A DNA stretch of 64,000 nt from Pempheris klunzingeri (GCF_042242105.1 NC_092029.1:13285885-13349884); one strand, 5' to 3'; counted from the stretch's first letter, positions 24,991 through 38,949 are shown. Notes: generated by a model from the letters alone, not told the origin. Translations and numbers: made by a program.

Positions 24991-26234
24991 ATCCTGGCAT
25001 TCTGCGTATTCTTTTCTTTACTCACAGTAGGAAACATCCAATGGATTGTTACAACACTATTTCACTGATCTACACGATGAAGTGAATCAAGACAGCCCCA
25101 TGAGGGCCAGCTCTTTATAGGGAGCTTGAGAACTTCACAATTTTACTTAATGTTGCACCGAGCATTGCATTATGGTTTTAATCTGTAATCTAGGAGGCTA
25201 AAGACCTTTAAAAACGGGATTCAAAAAAGCAACTAGAAGGGCACTTGGAGACCGCTGCCAAGGCAAGTCCTCTATGAAACACAAATCTGCAAGTGCAAAC
25301 ACTAAATACAGTCTAAGTCTTGATATGTCTGGATTCCAAAACGATAAATTCAAAAAAAATTCTTTGTTGTATGTTTAGTCACGTCACACCATTCACTTTG
25401 CCACAGACACCGGTGTAATAATTTGGTTAATAATATTGCTTGCTCATGAGTTGGATCCATTCCAAAATCCAATGGGTCCTTCTTTGGCCCATGCCACACC
25501 CTTCCACCAAGTTTAATGAGAAAAATTAGAGTTTTTCCGTGATCCAGCTGACAAACACATAAATAAACAGCAAAGAGAACATAACCTCCTTGGTGGAGGT
25601 AATAATCTTCTCCACAGACATTCGCCCACAGCAGAAAAAGACTAACCTCCCTGTCTCATCACTGCATTTATCTTTTTCTTCTTCACTTTTTTGGTAAAAC
25701 ACAACAGATCCTGCAGGCGAGTTTCACCCTCATTACCAAACAAGTAAAAGACAGTATTCCTTTCTTTCATGTCGCTGAGCAGTCCCACAAGGCTTTGAGA
25801 AGCAGTTCACTTGAGTACCGCAGAAAATGAAAGGGAGAAAACACTGTGTCCACCTTGGTGGTGGTGGCTTGTGGTGTTTAATCATCCATGTAAACACACA
25901 CAGAAGGGCTGGATGATATTGTGTATATTGAAATATTGTGGGTAATTGCTCTTATGTGCAAATTAATAACTTAAACGGTCTCAAAAATATGACAGCATTA
26001 AGATATAGAGTGATGTGAGCCTATGACCTTGAAGGGTAATGTAGACAAAGGCAAACACAAAACCACACACACACACACAAAGGACAAAGTGCCACATATA
26101 GGCTTGATAAGCAGGTGTGTTTACATGCCCTTAATATACAGAATTAACTCTCCACTGTACAGTGAGTGCAGGCCGGAGCTCTGACAGCAGTTGCAACACT
26201 CAACTAAAAAAACACATTCAGCACCTCATAATGT

Positions 26235-26789
26235 TTAACCCTTCAGAGTTTGGGGTAAAACGGCGTTTTTTACTACTTTTCATTTTACCTTTGTGTTTCC
26301 CATTAAAACTGCTTAGCTTGCCTTTCTTTGTGTCTTTCTTTTCAGCACAACCTCACCTATGTGATTCTACAAGTATTTATTTATTTTGACATAATATATG
26401 GACACACTGTATGTAAAAGTGCAAAAGAAACACAAAATCCGAGTAGGAACTAGTTGGATCTTTGGAGGAGCGGGGGTCTGCGCGGACACCTCCTCTCGTT
26501 CGTCTTCACGTGCAGCATCCACTTCATCCTCTGAAAGGAGTCTTCCTCACAATCAGATTCAGCATCTTCTAGCTCATAGAAGAGTTGTAGTGCGCGACTT
26601 CGGCTCTTCATAAATTTAGTCTTAATAGGCTGATCGACAAAATTCAAACACTTGTAAAAAGTTTGAAGTGTCCGCTTTCCAACAGTCTTTGAATTGAGCA
26701 CCTGCGTGCTTGTGTCACAGCTTTACATTTTCAAACGTGCGACATGTGACTTTGACGCCGTGTGGCGGTCCTAGACTCCGAAGGGTTAA
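26235..26789 (-). mobile_element. Internally deleted piggyBac-like transposon
   Basis: Both ends are TTAA, the target duplicated by piggyBac elements. The left terminus is CCCTTCAGAGTTTGGGG. The right terminus, read inward on the minus strand, is CCCTTCGGAGTCTAGGA, giving imperfect 16-bp inverted repeats. The minus strand carries an open frame whose segment from an internal ATG near 26608 has an acidic stretch (ELEDAESDCEED) resembling the acidic N-terminus of piggyBac-type transposases. The frame stops after about 50 residues and no catalytic DDD region is present, so it cannot move on its own. Confidence 0.75.
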
Positions 26790-26942
26790 AGACCCTTAGT
26801 GGGCACTGAGAGCGTCTACAGCCACTGTACAATAAGTGAATGTGTCAAGCAACCTGCACTCTCATATACAGGATTCCTTACATACTATCTGGAATTAGCC
26901 TGTTGCATTCAGAGCAGGAGTATTTCAGTCTCACCCAGCCCG

Positions 26943-26962
26943 TGACCTCTGACCTCTGACCT
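26943..26962 (-). promoter_or_regulatory. Triple DR1-type nuclear receptor half-site array (candidate)
   Basis: Three TGACCT copies separated by single C bases, so the minus strand reads AGGTCA three times with one-base spacers. This is the consensus half-site and DR1 spacing of RXR heterodimers, HNF4 and COUP-TF. Binding and target gene are not shown by sequence. It lies about 20 kb from the nearest recognised gene. Confidence 0.3.
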
Positions 26963-27897
26963 TTTAGCCTTTAGTTTACATGGCCACAACCTGCAGGGAG
27001 CCGGTAGAGCCAAGTGCATGGGAAAACTCTTTTTAAAGCTTGTGCAGTGAATACAACAAGGAAACTGTTAGTGGTGGTCAAAAACTTTGCATCATCCATT
27101 TTCTTTTCAAACATTTCAGATGCACCATCATGTGCTTTCAGTGTAACAAGCAAATGTTAAAGGAGCACTTCCCGATTTAGCGTCACACTACAATAATGCC
27201 GTGTGACTCATGGTGGACAAAAAAACTGATGCAAATCAATGCAGCGCAACCATTGTGACACTGTGTATTACAATCTTGAAGTATCATTTATACAATATCA
27301 ATCTTTGCAGAGCAGCACTTATCTAATCACACACTAATCTAACTCTTAGTAACTAAACAATCTTGGTAATCCTTATCTTAACAACAGCTCTTGTTCAACC
27401 AGGTGGGTATTAAAACTATTCTGAAAGCATGCATTAAAATATTTTAAAAGTTACCTTTTGAAGCTAGCGGGCCGAACTTTCCCTCTCCTCGTCACAAACC
27501 TTGTAATTAGGTGAAACATGTTTTTACAGCAGATCTCTAAAGTACTTTAAGTATTGGTTAGTAGTATAGACAAAGCTCCAGAGCACACATGCACTTAAAT
27601 CACAGCCCATAGGTATGTCTGCTGGAATGTTTTCCCTGTTGAACAAATACCGACACCAGTGTGTTATCAGATGCACAGAATGGGTTGTGACATACAATAT
27701 ATATGCACTAATATGCCCACACACGCTTCATTTAGCATCTGAAGTGTGCATGGGTGTGTCGAACAGGCATGTGTCAAATCAGCACGTTTCATACTGGCTC
27801 CTGTGACAGCTCAGGTCGAGTCTGTTGTGCCCCCAGCAATCCAACGTCTCAGCTCATCTGAGCATTTTCACTGATTCAGACCAGACACGCACACATG

Positions 27898-27901
<4 letters not shown>

Positions 27902-27941
<40 letters not shown>
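27902..27941. repeat. (CA)n microsatellite
   Basis: Twenty uninterrupted CA units, directly visible. Confidence 0.96.
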
Positions 27942-27943
<2 letters not shown>

Positions 27944-30900
27944 AATATGGGATAACCTGAGTCATTTTTGCACTGAGCCAGAAATGACATCAAGTTTAAA
28001 TGCTACCATCTTTACATTTTATTGTGGTAGAAAATTGTAGTTCCCATTTCTGTGCACAGTAAGCAAGCCTGAGCCCCAAAAAACGTCTGCCTGCTTCTGG
28101 CTAGATGGTCACCGCAGGATATGCTGGGCAAGTTCATTTGCTGATTCTGTGTGTCTGATCAGGTCAAGGTTCCCTATGTGGGTTATCTGTATTCAGTCCC
28201 AAGGTAAGGAGGACGGGCAGTTTTATATCTAGATCAAGCCTTGACAGAGGACAGTCCTTATTCACATCTAAAGAATCTTTCATACTCTAATCTCAGCACT
28301 GCAGTGAACTAGTTGCTTGCAGGTGTTGGTCATAACCAGCGATTACTGATATGATGCTTTGTAAAAAGTCCTATAAATAGAAATTTAACCTGGTGCTACA
28401 TAGACAGTCAAGACTGCAAGACCTGGAAAAGAGCCACTTGGTTTTGAAAAGGAAGTTCCTTCAACAGCCTGTCTCAGAGTAACACAACAGTCCAAAAATA
28501 TCCCTGTGCAGCACGAGGCAGGTCTCAGCACGTCCGTCTGCTGCTCCAGTCTGGGCCACGGAAATATGGGCTGGACCCGAACAAACACATGCAACCATAA
28601 ACTCACATGCATGCACATACACACCTGAGTATAACAGGAAACACATGGTGATATCCATCAAACTTTAATCCCCTGACATGCACGCAGTCACACAGACAAG
28701 TGACGACAAACCATGAAATTTGGAAATTATAACAGGAAGTAACCGCCACAGCAACAAGCTCATCCATCAAAGCAACAGGATGACATTATTAAAACAGAGA
28801 TGATCCGAACCTACCCGAATAAACCACATTTCACGCTGACCTAAAATGTGTCTGTTTAACTAAAAGATCTGTGTATGAAAATGCTTTCACACTTGTGACA
28901 CTAGTTAACCAGACTGACTCTGAAACACGAGTGGCCTCATTTTAACTCCTACACTTTGTGCGGCTGCCACACAGCTTTGAATGAGAAAGGGTAAGCTTTG
29001 CATGTCTGCCTTGATCGCCGGTAATGTTTGCATCTCCACTCACGGCAGGCAGTGATAAAATGACAGGTGTTTTATTCGGCTGTAACTATCTTTATGCTGG
29101 CATTTCTATCTCGACAGCTCCTAGATGAAAACCTTTTAACAGGAGAGCGGTGCCAAGGCCTCCGACACACCATTCACTAAAGGTTAACTACATTCTCTGT
29201 GGAGCTAACTTTAATGCTTCACACAAAGCAGGGATCTTGTGAAGAAGCGTGTGCCCTGTTTCTATGAAGAAGCTAAAATTAAAGTTGGATGCCCTGCTTG
29301 TTAGCACAGCTCGCTTCCTTTTTCCTGTATGTCAAGCAGGAAAGGTCATTCAGCTGTGCAGCTGGTTGCCTGAATAAGACTAGAGACTAAGCTAGTTGAT
29401 GATGGATGTGCAATAATGTGGCGGCCTCTAGGGACTGCAAGACCATCTCATTTCTGCTTGTCTAAAGCATTGTTGATAGTCAGTGTTGTCATTACTGGTT
29501 TGAGTTCTATGCAACAAACTGTAAACAGCTCGAGAGATGAAGGTAAAACAGCGCAGAAATAATCAAAGTATCAATCTGCTTCCGTTCAGTTCCTCCTCTA
29601 CCATCTTCTTCCTACCCTCCTTTGCTCCCCTCTGTTGTCGACTCCTTCACGTGTGACCTCCCAGCAGGGAGAACCGCCAGCAGCAGGTGAAAGATCGTGA
29701 CCCCCCGCACAAAGACTCACTGCCCTCCTCCTGCAGGCAGCCAGAGCTAAGCTCTGGCCTCGAGCGGAGATTAGGAAAACAGTGGGATATCACATCTCTC
29801 AACGCCAACAGTTTATCAGGGAGGATTTCAAAACACTAACAAAAGGTAGCCTTCAGTAGAAAATTGAGATTCAGCAAATCCTGTCATCACACTTCCTTGA
29901 CGTTGCTACCACAATTCGAGCTTCCATGAACTGAAATAGACTAGCTGATATGAAGACAATTGAGAAAAGAAGCTGCTTCTGGTTTTTCTGGCTCTTTCCT
30001 TATTTTCTCATGGACTCTCCTTCCAGTCTGTTATTGTAGCATCAGTCTCCCCCAAAGTAACTGCTCTAGTAATCAAATATGCTCTAGATATGCATCGTGC
30101 CTCCTATGGAAGAACAGCTGGGTCTCTTCCGCCTGCTGTCTGTTTGAACTCCACATGCTATCTGGAACTGCTTTAGGCAGAACAGAGATAAAAGTGTTGG
30201 ATCACACTGGACATCAGGATGGCACGTATATAATCATTAAACACAGGCACACACACACACGACCATGTGACTGTTTTTGCTATAAACTGTAGCCATCAAA
30301 CACACAAGTGCTGTACACTTAGACACACCACCTGGACCTCAGTATAAATAGGGCAGGTTGTGGAGTGATTTAAGATAATCTTCAAGGGAGAGAAACGTGA
30401 TACAGCGCAGGACCAAAGACATCCTGTGGAGCCATCCGCCTCAAAGACCTCCAGTAAAAACATCAATCATGAGACACACAGAGAAAGCTACTTGACAGCT
30501 GCAGCTCATCATAAACTTGACCAGCCGTCACTTCTACAGGTTTGTTTCCATGTGATAAAGATGAGTGCAGTAGGCCTACTGATATTTACTGTAAATAGCT
30601 GTACAAATTTCCATGACTATCTATCCAGTAGCTGTAGAGGTATTTCAGTCTGGAACACAGTGGCGGACCAACCGACTGACAGACAGACCAACTTTGCCCT
30701 CCATTGTGCCATACTGCAAACACAGTAAAGAGAGGCCCCTGCAGCCGCATGCTATACACACCCAGGGCCACAATGTCATCGGAAGACAAAGAAAAGGCAG
30801 TAAATCATCAGAACTAAACCAGAGAGAGGACATGAGAGGAAAGGGTCAGTTCTGGGTTTAATGTTACAGGGTGGCACACCGGGGGGTGAAGGTGCTGAGG

Positions 30901-31084
30901 TCGTCCCATCTCAGATTACATTCTCACGAGATTTAGAGGTGGGACGAACACCTGCCATCCTTCTCTGACTGTGAGGAAGGAAACTGCGAACCGACTATCT
31001 TCTTCTTCCTGTTCAGGCATGAAGCTGAGTAAGAACATACTATTTAGCCAGATACTTAAAAATGGCCTAATTTATTGACTGTAT

Positions 31085-31515
31085 AACACACATTACAATA
31101 AATAAATGTGAAGACAGCCAGTCAGTGTTTAGCTTAATTTAGCATAAAGACTGGAAACAGGGGTAAACAGCTGGATTTCTAAAGCTAACAAAATTCACCA
31201 ATCAGCACCTCTAAAGCTCACAATTTATAACACATACTATGTTGTTTGCTTACTCAATACTAAAACTGAAGTGTAAAATCAGCAATTTGCAATTCAAAGG
31301 GGATTCATGTGACCAGGACCAGTAACTTCCTGCAGTCTCAGCTGGTTTCATGGCTCCTGGATCAAGTCTAGCTGTTTCCAGTTATTATACCAAGCTAATC
31401 AAACTGTCTACTGGTTTAAGCTTCCTATACTGTACAGACAGGTGAGTGGCACTGGCCTCTCATTTAACTCTCAACAAGAAAATAAAAAAGTATATTTCCC
31501 AAAACGTCAAACAAT
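31085..31515. mobile_element. MITE-like element, copy 3 (both inverted halves)
   Basis: The left half has TTAGCATAAAGACTGGAAAC and CACCTCTAAAGCTCACA. The right half has AGCTGTTTCCAGTTATTATA followed by CTCATTTAACTCTCAACAAG and TATTTCCCAAAACGTCAAAC. The right half is a reverse complement of the left-end blocks seen in copies 1 and 2, so the element is a long imperfect inverted repeat that could fold back on itself. There is no coding capacity. Exact ends are not resolved, so the boundaries given are approximate. Confidence 0.6.
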
Positions 31516-31916
31516 TTCATTAAGTCAGCATGCAACAGCAGGGGCGGATCTGCATTAATCATCACTTATGAAGTGATTCAGTGTGAAAGTCACCTGTGAA
31601 TGCCAAAAACCTGCACACTTCCACCCCCTTCTTCCATCTGCTGCTGTTACATAACATCCTGAAGTCTGTCCAAGTAAAAAAAAAAAAAATCAAACCCAAA
31701 AAAAATCCTGGTTGATTTGAAATGGTCAATTTTGATATACTACTGTGTGCAGAGAACAACATTAATCTTAGGCTGGAGCGTTCGTTAGTAAGATGATGCT
31801 CCAGTTGCGCAAGATACATTACAAAAGGGTCAGTGTCTGACCTGTCACGGCTTCATCACAGCACCATAACTCTACTGAAAGCAGGACCTCATGTTCTTTC
31901 TGTCCATCACACATCC

Positions 31917-31949
<33 letters not shown>

Positions 31950-34900
31950 ATCTCATAATCAAGGGTGAACTTCACTGCTCTCATGATCTTCATTATTTCT
32001 CTCCCTTATGCAACCTCTTTCACCATCAGTCTCTCCATTATCTTCTATCAGCAGTCATCTGTCAGCATTTATCTCTCTTATCCAAGACAGCACCTGCAGG
32101 CGGCTCACGCACCGTACCAGACGCGTGTTTCTACTGTGTCTGTGGAAAAGCTCGTCACGCAGAGAAACAGAGACCATTTTCACTCACAGCTTTTCTTTGA
32201 AGGTGTCTTTGAAGAGACCACATGAGCAAATCTTCGCCTATCTGCTGCTGCTGGAGAAGAGTCGTTCCTCCACAGTTTACTAAACTGCTTTCACGTTGAC
32301 CCACTTGGCTTAACCCGGTGGTGACACCTCAGTGACGCTCACGGCTCCCTGATGCGCTGTGTCGGGCGACTCACCTGATGAGAGACTCTGGAGTTTGACT
32401 TTGAAACACTTTGTGGTCCAGCTTGCCTTCAGAGATGCAGTAGTTGCTAAAAATACAAGCTTTAGATAATTAGAAACACTACTTTTACAAGCCAAATAAA
32501 AATCAGTCAGTATTCATCTAAATTAAATGAATTGTGTTTGTAAGCACCGCATTGGTGAACTTCAATGTGCTTTAAAGAATAAATCATACATTTATGCAAT
32601 GATTATTACTTATTTTACCACGCATCATGAAGACTGCACATCCCCTTTGTGGTGAAAAAGCAAGTCCAAACACAAAGATGGCTTAACAAAGCCTAAAAGC
32701 TACTGGTGTGCAAGGAATTCTCACTTTCAAAGTCCTCAGCACAACACACGAGGTTTGAAATTAGGTAGTAAAACACAGAGCAGTCTCTGCTACAGTCTCC
32801 GCACTGGGTAATTAACATGTTTTATGCTTTCAGCTTCTTTCAAGGTGATCTCAGCAGTCTGTGTTGAAACTAGAAGGCCCTGAACGTCCTTGAGGGATTT
32901 ACAGACAGTAGCTGAGGTCACATTGTTTTAGTTTATGTCAGGTCTCAGGTTTGACCTCTCAGGAAACATTCTGTGCAAAGCACTTCTTTTCAATTTATGT
33001 TATCGCTTCATATAATCTCAAAGAAATCATCGTCCCAGCTGCAACCCATTTGGGCCTGCTTTATCATTTTCCTTTTGTTACTTGATAGTTTCCATGTCAC
33101 TTGTCATTGTAGTAAAAGTGTGAGTTTTTAGTAATACTGGCTTAAAATGCATAATGTTGCTTTAACTTTAACACAGTCACAGACAACAGTTAACTTCAGT
33201 AACCTCAATGCATGCAAACACAATGTAAAGGAAACACCAAACCAAACTCTCCTGTGTATTAAAGCCTATCATTAGGGCACAAAAACACAGTGTACGGGCA
33301 GGACATGTCTGTGATCACTGAATGGAAACTGGGTCATTGTGAGGAACCCATGGGGATGGAGCAGCACAGTCCAATACCATACCACCCATTTCTCACATCC
33401 CTGCCCCTCCCTCCCATTGACTTTGCTTCTACACTATTTTCTCATTTTCTTGAGAAATACTGAAATAAGGGGGATGTTAGCAACAGTTTTCAGCTTGCGT
33501 TTTTATCTAAGAGAACTTTGTCTGGACAGTAATGTTAGTAAAACATATCCTTCCTGCACATTGTGATTTATAGGTCTCATGCTTTCTGCCGACTGGTGAG
33601 TAATACCTTTGGCACTGCTGAGGTCGCAACCTAAACGATCGTCCCACAGGGGATAAGGCTCGGCCTCGGAGCCTTTCCATACAATATCATCTTTCTCACA
33701 GCAAGATGACTTCATTGTCAACTGAAACCGCTGAAATTCTGGAAGTGATAAGGTTTTCCCCTCAGGTAGCAGCTGAACAGACAAACAATGCCAAAGCTGT
33801 CTTTTAACATCACTGCCCTGTCAGCATGTCAGTGTCTGGTCTTCCAGTGAAAGAAATTATAGTCGGCAAATAACTATTTTTCCCCATGCATGTGTAGGCA
33901 TGCCTGGCCATTTTCAGTTAAGTGGAAGTCCCATAGTCCAAATAGCTTTGAGATCAACAAAGAAGGTTGCAGTCATGAACTAAGGGCAGCCTCAACACCT
34001 GCACTGCAACTGCCATTATACCGGTTGATATGTATATAAATCTAGTTAAAATGCTGTTTTGCTTACATGGTGATGCCTGTTTGATTTTATCATTCGATGG
34101 TGAATTCCACCTTTGAGCACCAGGCATGTTTCTGTCCTTAATGGTCCCATATCTGTTCATTTTAAAGGTTGTATTTGTATTTTGAGGCCCTACTAGAACA
34201 GGTTTATAGGGTTTAATATTCAAAATAGACATTATTTTTCACATAGACGACGTGGCTGTTTTCAGCCTCTGTCTGAATGCTCTGTTTTAGAAGAACAGAA
34301 CAGTCTGCTGCTTTTTTTTTGCCTTTGGCATCTTTGTGTTACAGGAGCTGGCTTTAGTGAGGAAAAAACAATGGTGGACAAGGAGATCGGTTCAGATGGT
34401 TTTTATTTGGCTGGGACAGTCAGTCTGCTGAGGGGCTGGAGGAGGTCACATGATCAATAGATCCCCTTATGACATCACAGGGGGAGTCAAATCATAACGG
34501 CACGTTTTCACACACATTTACTGAAAAATGGAGCATCAGAAAAAGAGAGAGGACGCTCTTTACTCAGAGTTTGGTGGACTGCAGGCACACCAGGACACAT
34601 ATTTATGTTGAAAATACATTCAAAGTTTTGCTGTGGTCTTCCAAAATAAAGGAGATTCTGATTAAATGAGTTTCACATGGTTGCCACCTCACAGCGTCCA
34701 AGTGTATTGTGTGACACTCTGCAACATCAGGAAATGTTGTGCTCCTCAAAACAGGCCTTTATCTCAGATGACTTGGGCTGTGGGACACACAAAATGACTT
34801 CCTGACCTCAAGATAAATATTTCCTGTGTTTAACGATGTTTATGTGCATCTGATTATGTGCTACATGAACTGTTGTGTTATTTTTGCTTTCATACCATTT

Positions 34901-37900
34901 CCATCCATAGTCGTCCATTTGCACCCGCTGTCTTCTGAAGAATATTGTTTACAGCGCTTGCTGCCATTTGTCTGTTATCAGTTTGCCTCTAACCATGCTA
35001 GCTTTTAGCTGTCCAAAGCTAAGAAAACTTTGGAATTAATTTACTGTTGGGCTAACTGTTGTGTATTTTTACTCTTGTGAGCTCTGTGTGTATGTTTACT
35101 GCGTTGTACTTCCCTTGAGGACTCACTGTTGATCTTTCACCGTTGTTTCTCCCTGGCATGAGGGACAATGTAACTTATAAACTTTTGTATATCCATTTTC
35201 CTTGTACAAAGATATTTCACAATTAGACCTACTATTGGTCTGTCTTGCTATTATTTATAGTATCAAGTACTACTTAAGTACTTTTATTTGAAGTGTCCTT
35301 TGTTTGCTGCAAAGCTATGCACAATGCAAGTTGTGTGTTGAAGAAGCTGTATAACAGGATCCTAATACAATCATGCTGTTATCAGTGGAAGTAAGATGAT
35401 AACACACATTACCTCATATGTCTAAACTAACGTGAAAATTGGCCAGATGGGCAATCGGGTTTATATGAACTGCTTTTATGTTCTTAAGTTTGTTCCCCCA
35501 TAAATATTTGTTATGTTTTATTAAGACACAGATTCACGTTTCCCATGAAAGAGACGTGTGTATGTGTGGTTTTACAGTTTTCGATCACTATATGAATGTG
35601 TGAGTCAGCTGACTTGTGTGATACTGTACTATGTAGATGGTTAAAGGCGAGCTTATCTCTGGCAGACTGGAGGAGACATGGCAAGAACCGCTAGAGATGA
35701 ATGATGTCTGGTGTTTAAAGAGTCAAAGGACAATATGACACGTGAGAAGCCCAAAAATAGGCTCAGTGATTTTGCACTCAAACAACGGCTGTAACAGAAA
35801 GAAAGATGAGGGCCGACATAATAAAATTCATTACAGACTCAACTGAGACTGCGCATTCTAGTTATGATTAGATGCCACATACACACAATGTTGGTTTTGG
35901 ACAGAACTCTTCATTAAGACTTGCAGACACAACAATACAACACTGCAGGTTCAAACACTGTACTCGTGCTCATGACTCCATGTCTTTGGCCTTCATCAGT
36001 TTGGATTAGCACACAATGACAGACATTTTTGACACAGATTTTGTACAGTTGGCATCAGTTTTACAATTTCCCAGACAGTTTTCCCTTAGGGCTGAGCTGT
36101 ATGCGCTGCAGTTCTCTGTTTTTCCTCTAATACATGCACACACAAGCATGTGCGCATATACACGAACACACATTAGAAGGCTTATCTGCACCATCGGCTG
36201 TGAAATACTGGGAGCCCCGGTTTGCTGCTTTCAGTTCAGAGCGACGCCTGTGAGAGAGAGAGCGAGAGAGCCTTTGTGATATCAGACTCTGAGACAGAAA
36301 GAGCTGTCGAGAGCTTGACAGGATTAATGGACATTAGCACATGAAGTCATGAAGAGAGCAGGAAACCCCACAGGAAATGCCTAAGAGGGTGTGTAATGCT
36401 ATCTCTGATCACTGCCCATGTGGCACCCGCACTGTGCCTATGTGGTTGGAAAATATTGAAAGCTTTTTATATGTTCAACAACAAAGTGAGATGCTACATA
36501 TGTGAAGAAATCTGAGATATTTTAGAAAAACTGATGCTATTCTAAGACACAAGGACACCAAGTATTCAGGACAGTCACAAAACCCAAGTGGAAGGAACTG
36601 ATTCACACATGAATTACATTTTTAAAGAATGCATACACTTTTTTCTTTCATTTTTTTATTAGCATGTTTTTGCAGAAGGCTTACTGTGGCTGCTATCAGC
36701 AGGTGCAATCAAAGTTATAGAACGTTTGATATTTCACAGGTGACTGGACCCCTGTGTGCGTTTTTTCACACTCAGTGAAACAGAGAGTTGCTGTCTAATC
36801 AGCACAGGAAGAAACTACTACGGCTCTGTCATCACTGTCATTGGGCTCATACAGAGTCCCCTCTAAACACAGGTTTGCACTTTGTTATTTTACTGAGTTC
36901 AATGATTAACAATGAAACTCTTTTCTTTTTGGCTCAGCAGATGTGAAAAGATCAAAATCGTGAAGCCGGACTTACATGCAGGTGGTTGGCAGGTGCCAGC
37001 ATGAGTTGCATCTCATGACAAAATAAGCTCCACAGTATCAGGAAGGTGATTACATAACGTAGAGTTGCTCATGTTTTATAAATTCAAAATGTTCAGTTTA
37101 TCCTCTCTTATGGGCCATTAATTACTATTCTGTCTGCAAATAGTTGCCCCGTTGCTCATATGGCCAACAAATCCAGAAGACTGGATGATAAATTTAAGTG
37201 GTATTTCTTCCCTGTGAAGAAATATGACTTGTGCTGTTATGTAAAACACATCAGTGTAAGACGAGCACAGACACACCTGGCGCCACACAATCCATTAGTG
37301 TTTGACCTTCAGTAGAGAACATTTGTATTCATCGTGTCTGGTGTTCCAGCTCCCGTTCCTCTATTTTTAACATATTTTTGTTACATCACTACCTGATGTC
37401 AGGTTGTCCAGAGATGATGATGTCATCTGGGTGAAGTAACTGGCTGCGCTGACAGGATGATCCCGAAAACTGGTTCATACAAAGGAGCGATCACAAACTG
37501 TGCTTTGCTCTACATAGAATTCGCACTACCTAGAGTGACAATGGCAGATGAGTGCTTATGTCACAATATTTTAGATGCAGATATATCACAATCACAGAAA
37601 TAATGGAGAAAATCAGTGTAGCCCAGAAATGTAAAGACTTCAAAGATTTCATCAAAACAAATGCTTCCTACAGCCTTACTAAACTCCAATATACATATAT
37701 ATAGAAATATATTGTGGTGACCCTTTATTTTTCTACAAACTGGGCTCACACATTTGATGAAGGTGACAAAATATGTAAACAGATTGAACATTTGAGTTAA
37801 CATGTCTCTCTACAGCAGCAGCTCACACCATGACCTCTGATCTCACATTATACCTTTCAAGAATATTTCACTTTGCACCTGGTCTGGACATTTCTACACC

Positions 37901-38949
37901 AGGTGCCACTTTACCACCATCTCTTGTGACTGATATCTTCACATGTTCACTTTAACAAGTAAACTAGACATTAAGTCCCACCATGCTCCATATCCTCCGT
38001 TTAACACACAGCTCAGTTTCCCAGAAACGTGATCCACTGCTACCTGCAAACCTTCACTTTAAATCCATCCCTCGTAATCTTGCTTCACCTCTCTCTCTCC
38101 TGTCATCTGTTGCATGTTGGTTGCGTTACATATCATATTTGTGTTTGAGGGGAGTACCTCGATCCAGCCACTCAACCTCAGCTACAGAAAGGCCAGTGGC
38201 AGGTGGGGGGTCTGTTAGAAATGGGTGTCTGTTTTCTTCATCTGTGGAAGTCTAGGTCATCAAACCCCAAGAGCCTCTGGCTCACCTCAGACAAACTTTG
38301 GTTTCGGCTGCCACAAAGGGATCAGTGTTTAAAGCTTTAAACAAGGGCCATTATTATCAGGCTGCGAAAGTGAGAACGTGTGTGAAATCTTTTAATCTGA
38401 AGATTTGGTGACGGAGCAATGTTTTTCTTTTTTGCCTCTAACTATAATTGCCGTGAGTCTCTGCAGTTAGAAGAAAATGCCACAAAACATCAGAATTTAT
38501 TTTAGAACTGACAACTTCGGTACAGCTGAGCAAAGAAACGGACCTAAAAGGGTCCACCAGACCACAAAAAACATATTTCTTCACTTTCAAATTGGTTTGT
38601 TGTGCTCACAGCAATTAAAACATCTATCAGCTGCACAGGGACTACTTGTTCTGTACAAATAGGTTTCAGAGGAAGAGACAGATGTACTTTTTTCAATTCC
38701 TTGAGCACACAAATAATTTTTCATTCTCCCGCTTTGTACAGGGATGGAGAAAAGGCAAATGAGAAAATGATTAATGTGTTTTGGGTGAACCAACCCTTTA
38801 AGGTGTCACAATAGACATCTGTGACACCACCAATAAGACATGTAGAAGAAACACCTTTTACAATTAAAATAAAAAGTCCTAGCACTACCACTCTGTACTG
38901 TAAATATGAAGTTACCCTGTTATTGTCCATAACTCGTCACCTAGAGGTT
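31516..38949. other. Gene-free block
   Basis: No gene supported. It includes a (CA)n array (31919-31948) and a minus-strand segment at 32375-32446 with exon-like splice sites, discussed as a finding. The remainder shows no linked coding exons or obvious repeats of known class. Confidence 0.55.
31919..31948. repeat. (AC)n microsatellite
   Basis: Fifteen AC units, directly visible. Confidence 0.95.

Larger units (their letters stand above)
18637..26234. other. Gene-free block with clustered CA arrays
   Basis: No gene supported. It holds three CA arrays within about 450 bases (19750-20198), an overlapping-hairpin sequence (19499-19527), a hairpin with 11-bp arms (21126-21150), a GT/TA array (24624-24680) and a TGACCC direct repeat (24978-24990). 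A decayed AGGGCTGGATGATATTG block near 25908 resembles ends of common fish DNA transposons, but is too short to call. Confidence 0.55.
26790..31084. other. Gene-free block
   Basis: No gene supported. Notable only for three TGACCT repeats (26943-26962) and a (CA)n array (27902-27941). The rest is ordinary intergenic sequence without splice-linked coding frames that I could detect. Confidence 0.55.

Noticed and set aside
25905..25970. AGGGCTGGATGATATTG block resembling a fish DNA transposon end
   Set aside because: Only one short, diverged end is visible and no partner terminus or duplication could be found.
31533..31560. AGCAGGGGCGGATCTGC, similar to ends of some fish hAT elements
   Set aside because: A single short match without the opposite terminus or a target duplication.
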